The notes below the pieces were generated by a model. The model did no database searches. It saw only the letters and a list, made by a program, of their open reading frames with translations, and was not told the DNA's origin. From Ensifer adhaerens (GTDB lineage Bacteria > Pseudomonadota > Alphaproteobacteria > Rhizobiales > Rhizobiaceae), in assembly GCF_002007205.1 (NCBI RefSeq), contig NZ_LAZS01000006.1:496001-560000 (forward strand): a stretch of 64,000 bases of DNA. The letters run 5' to 3'. How positions within the stretch are numbered: the first letter of the stretch is position 1; the number at the start of each line of letters is the position of its first letter. This document shows, one piece after another, positions 54,205 to 64,000 of the stretch. A program made the translations under genes and the position numbers.

Positions 54205-55377
54205 CTAACGCGGTGCAAGCATCGCGGCGACCGCCGCCGCCAGCATCAGTCCGGACGCGACCAAGGGCAGCGCCGAAAAACCGGCCCCAGCGTAGACCAC
54301 GCCGAAACCAAGCGTTCCCGCAAAGAGCGACAGATAGGTAACGCCGCTGTTCAGCCCCATGATCGCGCCACGCCTGGCCGGATCGAGCCCCGTCAGCCGC
54401 ATGATCAGCACGTTGAGACCGAAATGGTTGGCAAGGCCCCAGCAGAAGACGACGACGAGCATGGCCGTGTAGGAGCCGCTCGCGGCCGCCATCGCGCCAT
54501 AAACGCCCGCGACGACAAGGAAGATCAGGGGCAGCAATTTGCCCGCGCCGAAGCGATCGATCAGGCGGTCGAGAAGGGCCGCCGCACCGAAGCCGAACCC
54601 GTAGGATACGGCCACAAGACCATTGGCGCTGAGGGGCAGTCCGAGTGCCGCATGCAGGTGTTCGCCGATATAGGCATAGACCCCGTAGAAGGCGGCCATG
54701 AACGCGGCGCAGGCGACCAGGAGCGGCCCGGCGCCACGCACGCCAAGCGCCGCCAGCGGCGACGTCGTCGTGCCGGTCGCGCGTTCCCGCACCGGCGCGA
54801 GCCTGACGGCGGCGCAGGCGACCACCGTGGCTGCGGCAACGACGAAGTAGACGGCGCGCCATCCCCCGAAGTCGGCGATCGCTGCCGATAGCGGCACACC
54901 GGCCACCATGCTGAGCGTCCAGCCGGTCAGCACCAAGCCGATGGTCTCGCTCTCCCGTCCGGCCGGCGCGATCATCGAGGCCAGCGTATAGATCGAGGGA
55001 AGCGCGATGCCCGTGGCGACGCCGACAACGAGCTGGGCGGCGACCAGGAGCACCAGCATCGGCGCCAGCGCGCTGGCGGCAAGCCCGGCGGCCAGAAGCA
55101 AGAGGGCTGCCGCCAGAACGCAATGGGGACCGTAGCGGTCGATGAAGCGGCCGAGGAAGATGGCGCTGACGGCCGTGCCAAGTCCGAAGGCTGCCGAAGC
55201 GACCATCACGGAGGGAACATCCGCACCGAGGCTGCGCGCCACTTCGGGCGCGATCGGCCCGAGCGCCAGCGAGTTGGAGCCGATGACTCCGATGCACACG
55301 GTCAGGACATAGGCGAAGCGCGGGATACGTACTGTGTCGATGGAGACCGGCGAAATGGGTTGATTGATGTTCGTCAT
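54205..55377 (-). CDS. MFS transporter, drug/metabolite efflux type
   Basis: The 390-residue protein has 12 predicted helices and DHA1-type features: FAYVLTVCIGVIGSNSLALG, VASAAFGLGTAVSAIFLGRF followed by IDRYGP (loop 2-3 motif A variant), and GWTLSMVAGVPLSAAIADFG (helix 5 antiporter-like motif). It would export a small molecule by proton antiport. It converges on rkpJ (43-bp gap) and is divergent from an Lrp-type regulator, a common regulated-exporter pair. No functional link to the capsule is evident. Confidence 0.85.
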   Translation of the reverse strand: MTNINQPISPVSIDTVRIPRFAYVLTVCIGVIGSNSLALGPIAPEVARSLGADVPSVMVASAAFGLGTAVSAIFLGRFIDRYGPHCVLAAALLLLAAGLAASALAPMLVLLVAAQLVVGVATGIALPSIYTLASMIAPAGRESETIGLVLTGWTLSMVAGVPLSAAIADFGGWRAVYFVVAAATVVACAAVRLAPVRERATGTTTSPLAALGVRGAGPLLVACAAFMAAFYGVYAYIGEHLHAALGLPLSANGLVAVSYGFGFGAAALLDRLIDRFGAGKLLPLIFLVVAGVYGAMAAASGSYTAMLVVVFCWGLANHFGLNVLIMRLTGLDPARRGAIMGLNSGVTYLSLFAGTLGFGVVYAGAGFSALPLVASGLMLAAAVAAMLAPR

Positions 55378-55379
55378 TC

Positions 55380-55400
55380 CTTCATTTTTGCAGAATGAAG
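55380..55400. promoter_or_regulatory. Operator between the Lrp regulator and the MFS gene
   Basis: CTTCATT-TTTGCAG-AATGAAG is a perfect 7-bp inverted repeat with a 7-bp spacer, filling the 48-bp gap between divergent starts. Lrp/AsnC sites are palindromic with AT-rich centres of this size. Confidence 0.5.
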
Positions 55401-55425
55401 TTCAGCAACAAGAGGAATTTTCGGT

Positions 55426-55950
55426 ATGGACCAAAATACAGATGACGTTCGGCGGAAACGTCCGCCGGAACGCGACCTCGACGCGATGGACCGAAAACTA
55501 TTAGGCGTGCTCGTCGAGGACGCGACCACAAGCTATGCCGAGCTTGGCGAACGGGTCGGGCTTTCGCCACCGGCGGCGCATGAACGGGTAAAGCGGCTGC
55601 GACGGTCGGGCGCGATCCGCCGCGTGTCGGCGCTCATCGATCCCGAGGCGGTCGGCAAGACGCTGCTCGCCTTCGTCCATGTCGATACGACCGGCTGGGG
55701 CAAGACACAGGCGCTGCTTGCGATCGAGGAATGCCCGGAAGTGGAGGAGATCCATTCCGTCGCCGGCGATACCTGCATGCTGCTCAAGGTCCGTACCGAG
55801 AGCACGCATGCGCTCGAAGGGCTTCTGGCGCGCCTCTACGACACGCCCGGCGTCAAGGCGACGCGCAGCTATGTGGTGCTTTCGACCTATCTGGAACGGC
55901 CGGTGCAGCCGGGCACGACGGGCGACTGGCCCGCCGTGGTGAAGGGTTAG
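55426..55950 (+). CDS. Lrp/AsnC-family transcriptional regulator
   Basis: The 174-residue protein has an N-terminal asnC HTH (DAMDRKLLGVLVEDATTSYA, ELGERVGLSPPAAHERVKRL, RRSGAIRRVSALIDPEAV) and a C-terminal RAM ligand-binding domain (ALLAIEECPEVEEIHSVAGD, YDTPGVKATRSYVVLSTYLE). The family senses amino acids and binds DNA as oligomers. GAGGAA 8 nt before the ATG. It is divergent from the MFS gene with a palindrome between, so it most likely controls that exporter, perhaps for an amino acid. Confidence 0.92.
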   Translation: MDQNTDDVRRKRPPERDLDAMDRKLLGVLVEDATTSYAELGERVGLSPPAAHERVKRLRRSGAIRRVSALIDPEAVGKTLLAFVHVDTTGWGKTQALLAIEECPEVEEIHSVAGDTCMLLKVRTESTHALEGLLARLYDTPGVKATRSYVVLSTYLERPVQPGTTGDWPAVVKG

Positions 55951-55983
55951 GCTGGTTTCGCCAGGCGGACCCGCCTGCCTGCC

Positions 55984-56994
55984 TCAGACGACGCCGGCGC
56001 GCAGCAGGTCGTGGATATGCAGGATGCTGACCGGGGCTCCGCCATCGTCGACGACGAACAGCACGGTCACCTTGTGCTGCTGCATGAACTCCATGGCGCC
56101 GCTTGCAAGCACGTCGCCGCGGATGACGCGCGGATTGCGCGACATCACTGCCTCGACCGGCTGCAAGAGCAAGTCGCCGGACATGTGTCGACGCAGGTCG
56201 CCGTCGGTGATGACGCCGACGAGCTTGCCGCCATCGTCGACGATACCGACGACGCCGAAGCCCTTGGATGACATCTCGATCAGCGCCTCGCTCATCGGGC
56301 GCCCCATGCTTAGCAGGGGCATCTGGGCGCCCTCATGCGCCAGTTCGCGCACCAGCCGCAGTTGCGCGCCGAGTTTGCCGCCCGGATGGAAGGTCTTGAA
56401 GTCCTCGGCCGAAAAGCCGCGCCGCTCCAAGAGCGCGATGGCGAGCGCGTCGCCAATGGCGAGTTGCAGCATCGCCGAGGTCGTCGGCGCGAGGCCGTGC
56501 GGGCAGGCTTCCTGAACCTTCGGCAACACGATCGGCACTTCGGAGTTGCGGGCAAGCACGCTGTCGCGGTTGGCGCAGATCGAGACGATCGGCACGTTGA
56601 AGCGCTTGGCATAGGTGAGCATGTTGGCAAGCTCGGCGGTCTCGCCCGACCAGGAGAGCAGGATCAGCACGTCCTGCGAGGTGACCATGCCGAGGTCGCC
56701 GTGGCTTGCCTCGGTGGGGTGCACGAAATAGGCGGACGTTCCGGTCGAGGCCAGGGTGGCTGCGATCTTGCGGCCGATATGGCCGCTCTTGCCGACGCCG
56801 GAGACGACGACGCGCCCCTTACTTTCGCCGACCAGTTCGACAGCTTCGACGACACTGCGGGCAAAGACCTCGTCGGCGCCGAATTGATCCGCCAGCGCCC
56901 TGATGCCGGCCATCGCGGTCGTCAGCGTCCGGCCAATCGACTCCAAGGCCGCAAGTGCGGTGCGATCATCCGCCGATACATGTCTCAAACCCAT
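55984..56994 (-). CDS. kpsF: KpsF/GutQ-family D-arabinose 5-phosphate isomerase
   Basis: The 336-residue enzyme has an N-terminal SIS domain (VVVSGVGKSGHIGRKIAATL, ASTGTSAYFVHPTEASHGDL, ILLSWSGETAELANMLTYAK) and two CBS repeats at the C-terminus (GVVGIVDDGGKLVGVITDGD with LRRHMSGD, and HKVTVLFVVDDGGAPVSILH). It interconverts ribulose 5-phosphate and arabinose 5-phosphate, the entry to Kdo. A copy beside the rkp genes fits capsule Kdo supply, as in S. meliloti where a kpsF gene borders the rkp-1 region. The start at 56994 matches the family N-terminus. Confidence 0.93.
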   Translation of the reverse strand: MGLRHVSADDRTALAALESIGRTLTTAMAGIRALADQFGADEVFARSVVEAVELVGESKGRVVVSGVGKSGHIGRKIAATLASTGTSAYFVHPTEASHGDLGMVTSQDVLILLSWSGETAELANMLTYAKRFNVPIVSICANRDSVLARNSEVPIVLPKVQEACPHGLAPTTSAMLQLAIGDALAIALLERRGFSAEDFKTFHPGGKLGAQLRLVRELAHEGAQMPLLSMGRPMSEALIEMSSKGFGVVGIVDDGGKLVGVITDGDLRRHMSGDLLLQPVEAVMSRNPRVIRGDVLASGAMEFMQQHKVTVLFVVDDGGAPVSILHIHDLLRAGVV

Positions 56995-57141
56995 GATGAC
57001 CCCAATTCTGCGAAGACTTAAGCAACAGGCAGATATTCTGCCCGCCAGACCCATTGACGGCAGATAAGCGCTTTTTCTTGGCAAACCAAGTCTTGGAAGC
57101 AGAGTTTGGGGGAAAACTGGCCGCGATCAGCGTCGTTTTCG

Positions 57142-57594
57142 TCAGCCGGCGCGCTTTTCTTCCATTTCGAGCGGCATCGACTTGTCGGCCGCGAATTCTT
57201 CGAGCGTCATCGAATCAAGAATAGCAGCGACGGCATCGCGGACCGTCGTCATCGAAACCCGCACCTGACAGGTCTCGGGATCGTTGCAGTCCTCGCAGAC
57301 CTCATAGGCCGTACGGCTCGCACAGCGGATTGGCGCGAGCGGCCCATCCAGCGTGCGGATGACATGACCAATGCGGATTTCCGAAGCGGGCCGCGAGAGC
57401 GAGTAGCCACCGCCGGGCCCCTTCTTCGAGCGCAGCATGCCGGCGTTGCGCAGTTCGAGCAGGATTGTGTCCAGGAATTTCTTCGGGATGTTGTTGCGCT
57501 GCGCGATCTCGGTAATGAAGGCGGTCTCCCCCGGCTCCAGCCGTGCAAGATCGACCAAGGCCTTCAGTCCGTACTTTCCCTTCTTCGTCAGCAT
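57142..57594 (-). CDS. Rrf2-family transcriptional regulator
   Basis: The 150-residue protein has an Rrf2 winged HTH (MLTKKGKYGLKALVDLARLE, EIAQRNNIPKKFLDTILLEL, RNAGMLRSKKGPGGGYSLSR) and a cysteine-rich segment (RCASRTAYEVCEDCNDPETC) containing four cysteines. In related regulators (IscR, NsrR, RirA) three cysteines hold an Fe-S cluster, so a sensor of iron, redox or NO is plausible, though the spacing differs. ATG at 57594 is the family start. It stands alone on the minus strand, downstream of a 220-bp gap and upstream of kpsF, with a separate transcript likely. Confidence 0.88.
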   Translation of the reverse strand: MLTKKGKYGLKALVDLARLEPGETAFITEIAQRNNIPKKFLDTILLELRNAGMLRSKKGPGGGYSLSRPASEIRIGHVIRTLDGPLAPIRCASRTAYEVCEDCNDPETCQVRVSMTTVRDAVAAILDSMTLEEFAADKSMPLEMEEKRAG

Positions 57595-57782
57595 TCCGGC
57601 ACGCTTTCCCTGCGGCGGCACCCCATAAAACGGGAATCATCCGCGCAAATGCAAATATAGCTTGGCATAGCACAAGAAACGTACTGCCAACATATAATTA
57701 TAGTGGGGAATTGGCCAGTGTCGCGGACATTGCGTGCGGCCGACGCGGCGGAGATCTCGGGGTGCCTTCCGGGCGAATGCGG

Positions 57783-57807
57783 GAGAAAAGCCGAACCGGC
57801 TTTTCTC
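57783..57807 (-). terminator. Hairpin terminator after the 70-aa gene
   Basis: GAGAAAAGCCG (57783-57793) and CGGCTTTTCTC (57797-57807) form a perfect 11-bp stem with a 3-nt loop, 8 bp beyond the stop of the 57815-58027 gene. Confidence 0.55.
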
Positions 57808-57814
57808 GTCCGCT

Positions 57815-58027
57815 TCAGGCGGCGGCGCTGTGGCTCTGCCGCTTTGCCTGGACGGCCTGGTGGGCCAACAACTGCCGGATCGCGGCGCGCGCCTCATCGG
57901 CCGAACCGAAGCGCTTCGCGTCCAGATCCCAGACATGATACTTCACCGCCAGGAACTTGAAGCGATCTTCATCCGGGACAACAACGCCGACGGCCTCGCC
58001 GCCAAATTCGATAACCTGCTTGCTCAT
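57815..58027 (-). CDS. Small hypothetical protein (70 aa)
   Basis: The 70-residue protein (MSKQVIEFGGEAVGVVVPDE then DRFKFLAVKYHVWDLDAKRF and SADEARAAIRQLLAHQAVQA) looks like a small alpha/beta domain with a beta-hairpin and two helices. GGAG lies 10 nt upstream. It has no membrane segment. I associate such sequences with conserved rhizobial proteins of unknown function. It may share a transcript with the 32-codon frame just upstream. Confidence 0.6.
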   Translation of the reverse strand: MSKQVIEFGGEAVGVVVPDEDRFKFLAVKYHVWDLDAKRFGSADEARAAIRQLLAHQAVQAKRQSHSAAA

Positions 58028-58105
58028 ACAAATAACGCTCCATCCACGCCGTCGGCGCGGAAACTTTCAATTTCGGCAAAAGATAAAGTTCGAGGGGTTC
58101 GAAGG

Positions 58106-58204
58106 TCACATTCGGCAAAGATTGCGAATGAGCCATTTTTTCTCTGTTGCGCGACAAAGAAGACGCGTGCCGAAGAAGGCGGCGGTCGAGACGGTTTCGG
58201 ACAT
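58106..58204 (-). CDS. Possible small protein or leader peptide (32 aa)
   Basis: A frame with AAGGAG at a good distance from ATG encodes MSETVSTAAFFGTRLLCRAT and a basic remainder ending in RNLCRM. It lies 78 bp upstream of the 70-aa gene on the same strand and so could be a leader or a separate small protein. No homology is known; only ribosome-site quality supports it. Confidence 0.3.
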   Translation of the reverse strand: MSETVSTAAFFGTRLLCRATEKKWLIRNLCRM

Positions 58205-58488
58205 GTCACTCTCCTTTGGCTGGCCCGGCATCAGCAATGCCGGAGCGTTCGATGAACAACCGTGAGGCGGACTCCCCGCGTTCACGTAGTGGCAAACTAG
58301 AATAATCTACCAATTCCGTCAATTAAAAAGATGAAGACGCAGAAAAAATTTCTTCACCCTTTAAATTTCAGGGGCGATGGACGCAAAATCCATCCACCCG
58401 TTCCGGAGCCGGAGACCCACGCTATTTAGGAAGCGAAGAATCAGTCTGCAGGCACGGGTGGATAAAGACAGCACATTCGGACAAAAAA

Positions 58489-58511
58489 GGGGCGGCCCGT
58501 CAGGCCGCCCC
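58489..58511 (-). terminator. Strong intrinsic terminator after secDF
   Basis: GGGGCGGCC (58489-58497) with GGCCGCCCC (58503-58511), 5-nt loop; on the minus strand followed by TTTTTT. It lies 29 bp after the secDF stop. Confidence 0.9.
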
Positions 58512-58539
58512 TTCACGTTTTGTGTTCCAATGCCCGATG

Positions 58540-61080
<2,541 letters not shown>

Positions 61081-61191
61081 GGTGTGGTTCCAGAAGAGCC
61101 TGCACGGGCACGGGGCGCGTCGTCAGGGCTTTGTTTTCATTGAAGGCAATGCTGCAGCCGAAGCCGCAAGCCAGCCGGAGTATCTGGTGGA

Positions 61192-61599
61192 TCAAGCGCG
61201 CGGAGGCGCGCGGATATGGGGGCCATGGCTCGGCGTATTGCCGATGGAAAGGGCAATGCGGCCCAGGACCTGGCCGCCCGAAAGTTCAGGAAACTTCAGC
61301 TCGTCGGATGCCGGCAGCAGCGCCGGCAAGCCATCGTCGGCCGCGGACTTGGCGTCCTTGCGCTCGACGGTGAAGCGGAGATCGGAAAGCGGCGTCGCCC
61401 GCGAAACCTGCCTTGCGGCGGGACGGTCGCCGGAACCCGTGTCGGCAGCGTTGCCGGCCTGGGCGCCCGACGACGACCGGGAGGGGATGCTTTGTCCGAC
61501 CGAGATGACCTGCATCGCGAAGGAGGCACAAAAGAGCCACAGCACGGCGAGAAGCCGGCCGGCCTGCATGTTCTTGCTGCCACCACCCGTGCGGTCCAT
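61192..61599 (-). CDS. Hypothetical secreted or membrane-anchored protein (135 aa)
   Basis: The protein has one hydrophobic segment near the N-terminus (LLAVLWLFCASFAMQVISVG), which may be an uncleaved anchor, then a Ser/Gly-rich linker and a short C-terminal region (FPELSGGQVLGRIALSIGNT). I recognise no family. The start is uncertain: ATG at 61599, or ATG at 61566. It lies 112 bp upstream of secDF on the same strand; whether it is cotranscribed is unclear. Confidence 0.5.
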   Translation of the reverse strand: MDRTGGGSKNMQAGRLLAVLWLFCASFAMQVISVGQSIPSRSSSGAQAGNAADTGSGDRPAARQVSRATPLSDLRFTVERKDAKSAADDGLPALLPASDELKFPELSGGQVLGRIALSIGNTPSHGPHIRAPPRA

Positions 61600-61719
61600 C
61601 AAGGACGCGGTCCCTTTCCTTGGCGACTAGGCGCCAGCGAGACGAAATTCAGCCTGAATGCCGACCTTAACGAAAAAACGTGGCCGGAATCGAGCATGAG
61701 CGCCCTTAACATCATTCCA

Positions 61720-61742
61720 GGCCGGAAAAGTCAAATCCGGCC
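61720..61742 (-). terminator. Hairpin after the decarboxylase gene
   Basis: GGCCGGA (61720-61726) and TCCGGCC (61736-61742) form a perfect 7-bp stem with a 9-nt loop, 20 bp after the stop. It lacks a good T run, so it may be a weak or factor-assisted terminator. Confidence 0.4.
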
Positions 61743-61762
61743 GGTTTCGCGGTTGTCGTTGT

Positions 61763-63370
61763 TCAGGCCGTGAGGCCGCTCGTTCTCCGTTCGTGGATCT
61801 CGATGAGCGACGGCCCCTTGCGCTTCGCCGCCTCGGCAAGCGCCTGGGAGAGATCACCGACGGAAGCAAGCCGTTGCCCTTCGACGCCATAGGCCTTGGC
61901 CGCCATCAGGAAGTCCGGCGCCGAAGGCTTGACGCCCTCGGGTGTGACGCCGGCGTCGACCATGTAGCTTTCGATTTCCTGGTAGCCGTCATTGTTCCAG
62001 ACCAGGAAGATCACCTGCGCCTGCGCATCGACGGTCGAACCGATCTCGGCCAGCGAGAACTGGAAGCCGCCGTCGCCGACGAGGCAGACAACCGGTCGCG
62101 ATGGATCGGCGACCGCCGCGCCGACGGCGGCCGGTGGTGCGTAGCCGAGCGAACCGTAGCCGGTCGCCGAATTGAACCAGCTGCGCTGCCGCGGTGCATC
62201 ACAGTAGAGGTTGCCGGCATAGACGGCCTGGGTCGAGTCGCCGACGACCGTGCAGTCGGGAAGCGTGCGGTAGATCGTTTCGATGATGCCGATTTCGGCC
62301 CGCATCTTGGCGGTCAGTTCCTTCAGCGCCGCCCGCCGCGCGGTTTCGGCACGCGCTGCGCCATCCTTTTTGCCGTGCCCCGGCAGGAAGGCGAGGATGC
62401 CCGATGTCGCAGCCTTCGCGCCCGAAAGGATCGAAAGCGCCGCGTGCGGGCCACGCGCGAGCTGTGCCGCATCGATGTCGGTGCGGATGAGATTGCGCAA
62501 GGCCGGGAAGCCGCCGTCGGCATACATGTCGTAATCCGTCTGGCCCATTTCGGTGCCGAGCGCCAGAACGAGGTCCGCCTCCCTCAGCAGCGACCGCACG
62601 GCCTTGAGGCTCGGGCTTGCGGGCACGCGCAAGGGGTTGCCCGCAAGCATGCCGCGAGCATTGACGGTGGTGACAACAGGCGCGCCGATCTGGTCGGCGA
62701 GCGCCGTCACCTCGGCTTCCGCCGTCAGCGCGCCGCCGCCGCAGATGATGACCGGGCGCGAGGCGTCGGCGCAGAGGATCGCGGCGCGCTGCAGCGTCTC
62801 ACTGTCGGAGCGCGGGCGCGTGGCAGTCGCCGGTCGCACCGCCTGCGGCGCGATCTTCGCCGACATCACGTCGGTCGGGATCTCGATATGAACCGGTCCC
62901 GGCCGGCCGGAGACGAGCACCGAGAAGGCCCGGTCGACGACGAAAGGCAGGTCTTCCGGATTGAGGAGGGTGTGCGAATAGAGCGCCAGCGTCTTCATCA
63001 TCCCGTGCTGATCGGGCAGTTCGTGCAAAAGCCCGCGGCCATGGCCGAGTGAATCGCGGCGGTTCACGCCTGAAATCACCAGCATCGGGATCGAATCCTG
63101 GCGGGCCTGCGCCATCGCCGTGATCGTGTTCGTCAGCCCCGGCCCGGTTATGACGAGGGCAACACCCGGCTTGCCGCTGACGCGGGCGTAGCCGTCGGCC
63201 ATGAAGCCGGCCCCCTGTTCGTGCCGCGGCGTCACGTGGCGGATCTTCGATGCCGCAAGGCCCCGGTAAAGCTCGACCGTGTGCACGCCGGGAATGCCGA
63301 ACACCACCTCGACGCCATTGGCCTCGAGCAGATCGACGAGGACTTCACCAACCGTCTTTTCCATCGTCAT
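61763..63370 (-). CDS. aruI: TPP-dependent 5-guanidino-2-oxopentanoate decarboxylase (AruI-like)
   Basis: The 535-residue enzyme has three thiamine-diphosphate enzyme domains: PYR (VEVVFGIPGVHTVELYRGLA, Glu51 in RHEQGAGFMADGYAR), central (VIICGGGALTAEAEVTALAD), and PP (VCLVGDGGFQFSLAEIGSTV with the DG...NND cofactor motif VWNNDGYQEIE). Its closest functional class by motif wording and gene partner is the decarboxylase of the arginine transaminase pathway, producing 4-guanidinobutanal. The start overlaps the upstream aminotransferase stop by ATGA (63367-63370). An acetolactate synthase-like enzyme is the alternative, but no small subunit is present. Confidence 0.8.
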   Translation of the reverse strand: MTMEKTVGEVLVDLLEANGVEVVFGIPGVHTVELYRGLAASKIRHVTPRHEQGAGFMADGYARVSGKPGVALVITGPGLTNTITAMAQARQDSIPMLVISGVNRRDSLGHGRGLLHELPDQHGMMKTLALYSHTLLNPEDLPFVVDRAFSVLVSGRPGPVHIEIPTDVMSAKIAPQAVRPATATRPRSDSETLQRAAILCADASRPVIICGGGALTAEAEVTALADQIGAPVVTTVNARGMLAGNPLRVPASPSLKAVRSLLREADLVLALGTEMGQTDYDMYADGGFPALRNLIRTDIDAAQLARGPHAALSILSGAKAATSGILAFLPGHGKKDGAARAETARRAALKELTAKMRAEIGIIETIYRTLPDCTVVGDSTQAVYAGNLYCDAPRQRSWFNSATGYGSLGYAPPAAVGAAVADPSRPVVCLVGDGGFQFSLAEIGSTVDAQAQVIFLVWNNDGYQEIESYMVDAGVTPEGVKPSAPDFLMAAKAYGVEGQRLASVGDLSQALAEAAKRKGPSLIEIHERRTSGLTA

Positions 63371-64000
63371 GCGCGGCGCTCCTTGCGCAGGCTGGCCCGT
63401 TCGGCAAGTGCGGTGATGCGACGGCAGGCTTCATCGATGGCGTCATCGGGCACGGTCAGGCTGACGCGCAGATAGTTCTGTGCTTCGTCGCCAAAGGACG
63501 ATCCGGGCATGACGGCAACCCCCTCTTCTTCGAGCAGTGCCCAGGCAAACGCATCGCCATCGAGGCCGGTTCCGGAAACGTCGATCAAGGTGAACATGCC
63601 CGCCTCGGGCGCGAACACCTCGATGCCCGGCGCCGAGGCCAGGCCGGCGACGATCCGTGCGGCCCGCGACTTGTAGGATTCGCGCATCCGGCGTGCCGTA
63701 TCGATGTCGTGGGTCAGGGCGTAGGCGGTCATGTCGGCGATGAAGGGCTGGGTGCCGAAAAGCATCGTTTCGGAGACCGGCAGCAGCCGCTCGGTGAACT
63801 CGACCGGGCCGACCGCCCAGCCGCTGCGGAAGCCGGGGGCGGCGTGCGATTTGGAGATCGACGAGACGACGATCGTGCGTTCGGCGAGATCGGGATTGTC
63901 GAAGGGCGAGGCAAAGACGGCGTCGAACACCAGCTCCTCATAGACCTCGTCGCAGACGATCCAGAGATCGTGACGACGCGCGACCTCGCCGATCGCGGCA
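63367..64000 (-). CDS. aruH: PLP-dependent aminotransferase, AruH-like (partial, 5' end outside window)
   Basis: About 210 C-terminal residues are visible. HDLWIVCDEVYEELVFD holds the PLP-ring Asp/Tyr motif, SSISKSHAAPGFRSGW the Schiff-base Lys and phosphate-binding Arg, and NYLRVSLTV the substrate carboxylate Arg, as in class I aminotransferases. The frame is open to the window edge. Coupled by ATGA to the decarboxylase, it is likely arginine:pyruvate transaminase. Confidence 0.82.
   Translation of the reverse strand, partial: AAIGEVARRHDLWIVCDEVYEELVFDAVFASPFDNPDLAERTIVVSSISKSHAAPGFRSGWAVGPVEFTERLLPVSETMLFGTQPFIADMTAYALTHDIDTARRMRESYKSRAARIVAGLASAPGIEVFAPEAGMFTLIDVSGTGLDGDAFAWALLEEEGVAVMPGSSFGDEAQNYLRVSLTVPDDAIDEACRRITALAERASLRKERRA

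Overview
The window looks like chromosomal DNA of Sinorhizobium/Ensifer (Rhizobiaceae, Alphaproteobacteria). The evidence is the high G+C content, a complete rkp-1 type K-antigen capsule locus (rkpU, rkpAGHIJ, a KpsF isomerase), the hisD-UPF0262-phosphatase-infA-maf-yacG housekeeping block, a fused secDF, and CtrA-type boxes (TTAA-N7-TTAAC). Species cannot be fixed from the sequence alone.

Layout. (1) 1-6.8 kb: stress membrane protein end, YbaK deacylase, DUF930 protein, a 28-aa membrane protein, a family-2 glycosyltransferase, a small secreted protein, an unusually long flagellin far from any other flagellar gene, and an OafA-type acyltransferase. CtrA-type boxes lie upstream of the glycosyltransferase and of the flagellin. 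(2) 7-12.1 kb: a tricarboxylate uptake and isomerisation operon (prpF-like, tctC, tctB, tctA) with a divergent LysR regulator that has a perfect T-N11-A operator over its own start codon. (3) 12.2-29.4 kb: a 17.1-kb integrated element in the tRNA-Phe gene, bounded by a 53-bp direct repeat. It has an integrase, clusters of GTGTTGCA arm-type sites at both ends, a leader RNA, a replication initiator gene carrying four iterons, operators, an HK97-type protease, a P27-type small terminase, a tape-measure protein, a tailspike, and a rightward-end control block (repressor, ParB-like, HTH proteins, lipoprotein). It has no large terminase, portal, major capsid, tail tube or lysis genes, yet its genes are intact and tightly packed. 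It is therefore either a reduced prophage or a phage satellite.

(4) 29.3-37.4 kb: tRNA-Phe, yacG, maf, infA, a low-molecular-weight phosphatase, UPF0262, hisD, a DUF2948 protein, murA, tRNA-Thr, an orphan DnaB-like ATPase, and a 24-aa membrane protein. (5) 37.5-39.4 kb: NAD salvage genes pncB and pncA. (6) 39.6-57 kb: capsule locus. RkpU exports the polysaccharide. RkpA (2503-aa reducing polyketide synthase), RkpG (alpha-oxoamine synthase fold) and RkpH (short-chain reductase) look like an assembly line for a sphingoid-like amino-lipid, possibly the capsule anchor. RkpI (LtaS-like) and RkpJ (KpsS-like) would act on the glycolipid, and KpsF would feed Kdo synthesis. An Lrp/MFS pair lies between rkpJ and kpsF. 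(7) 57-64 kb: an Rrf2 regulator, small proteins, secDF, and an arginine-transaminase pathway pair (AruI-like and AruH-like, the latter cut by the window end).

All calls come from reading the sequence without database searches. Family names rest on recognisable motifs and gene order. Positions of promoters, operators and RNAs are predictions.
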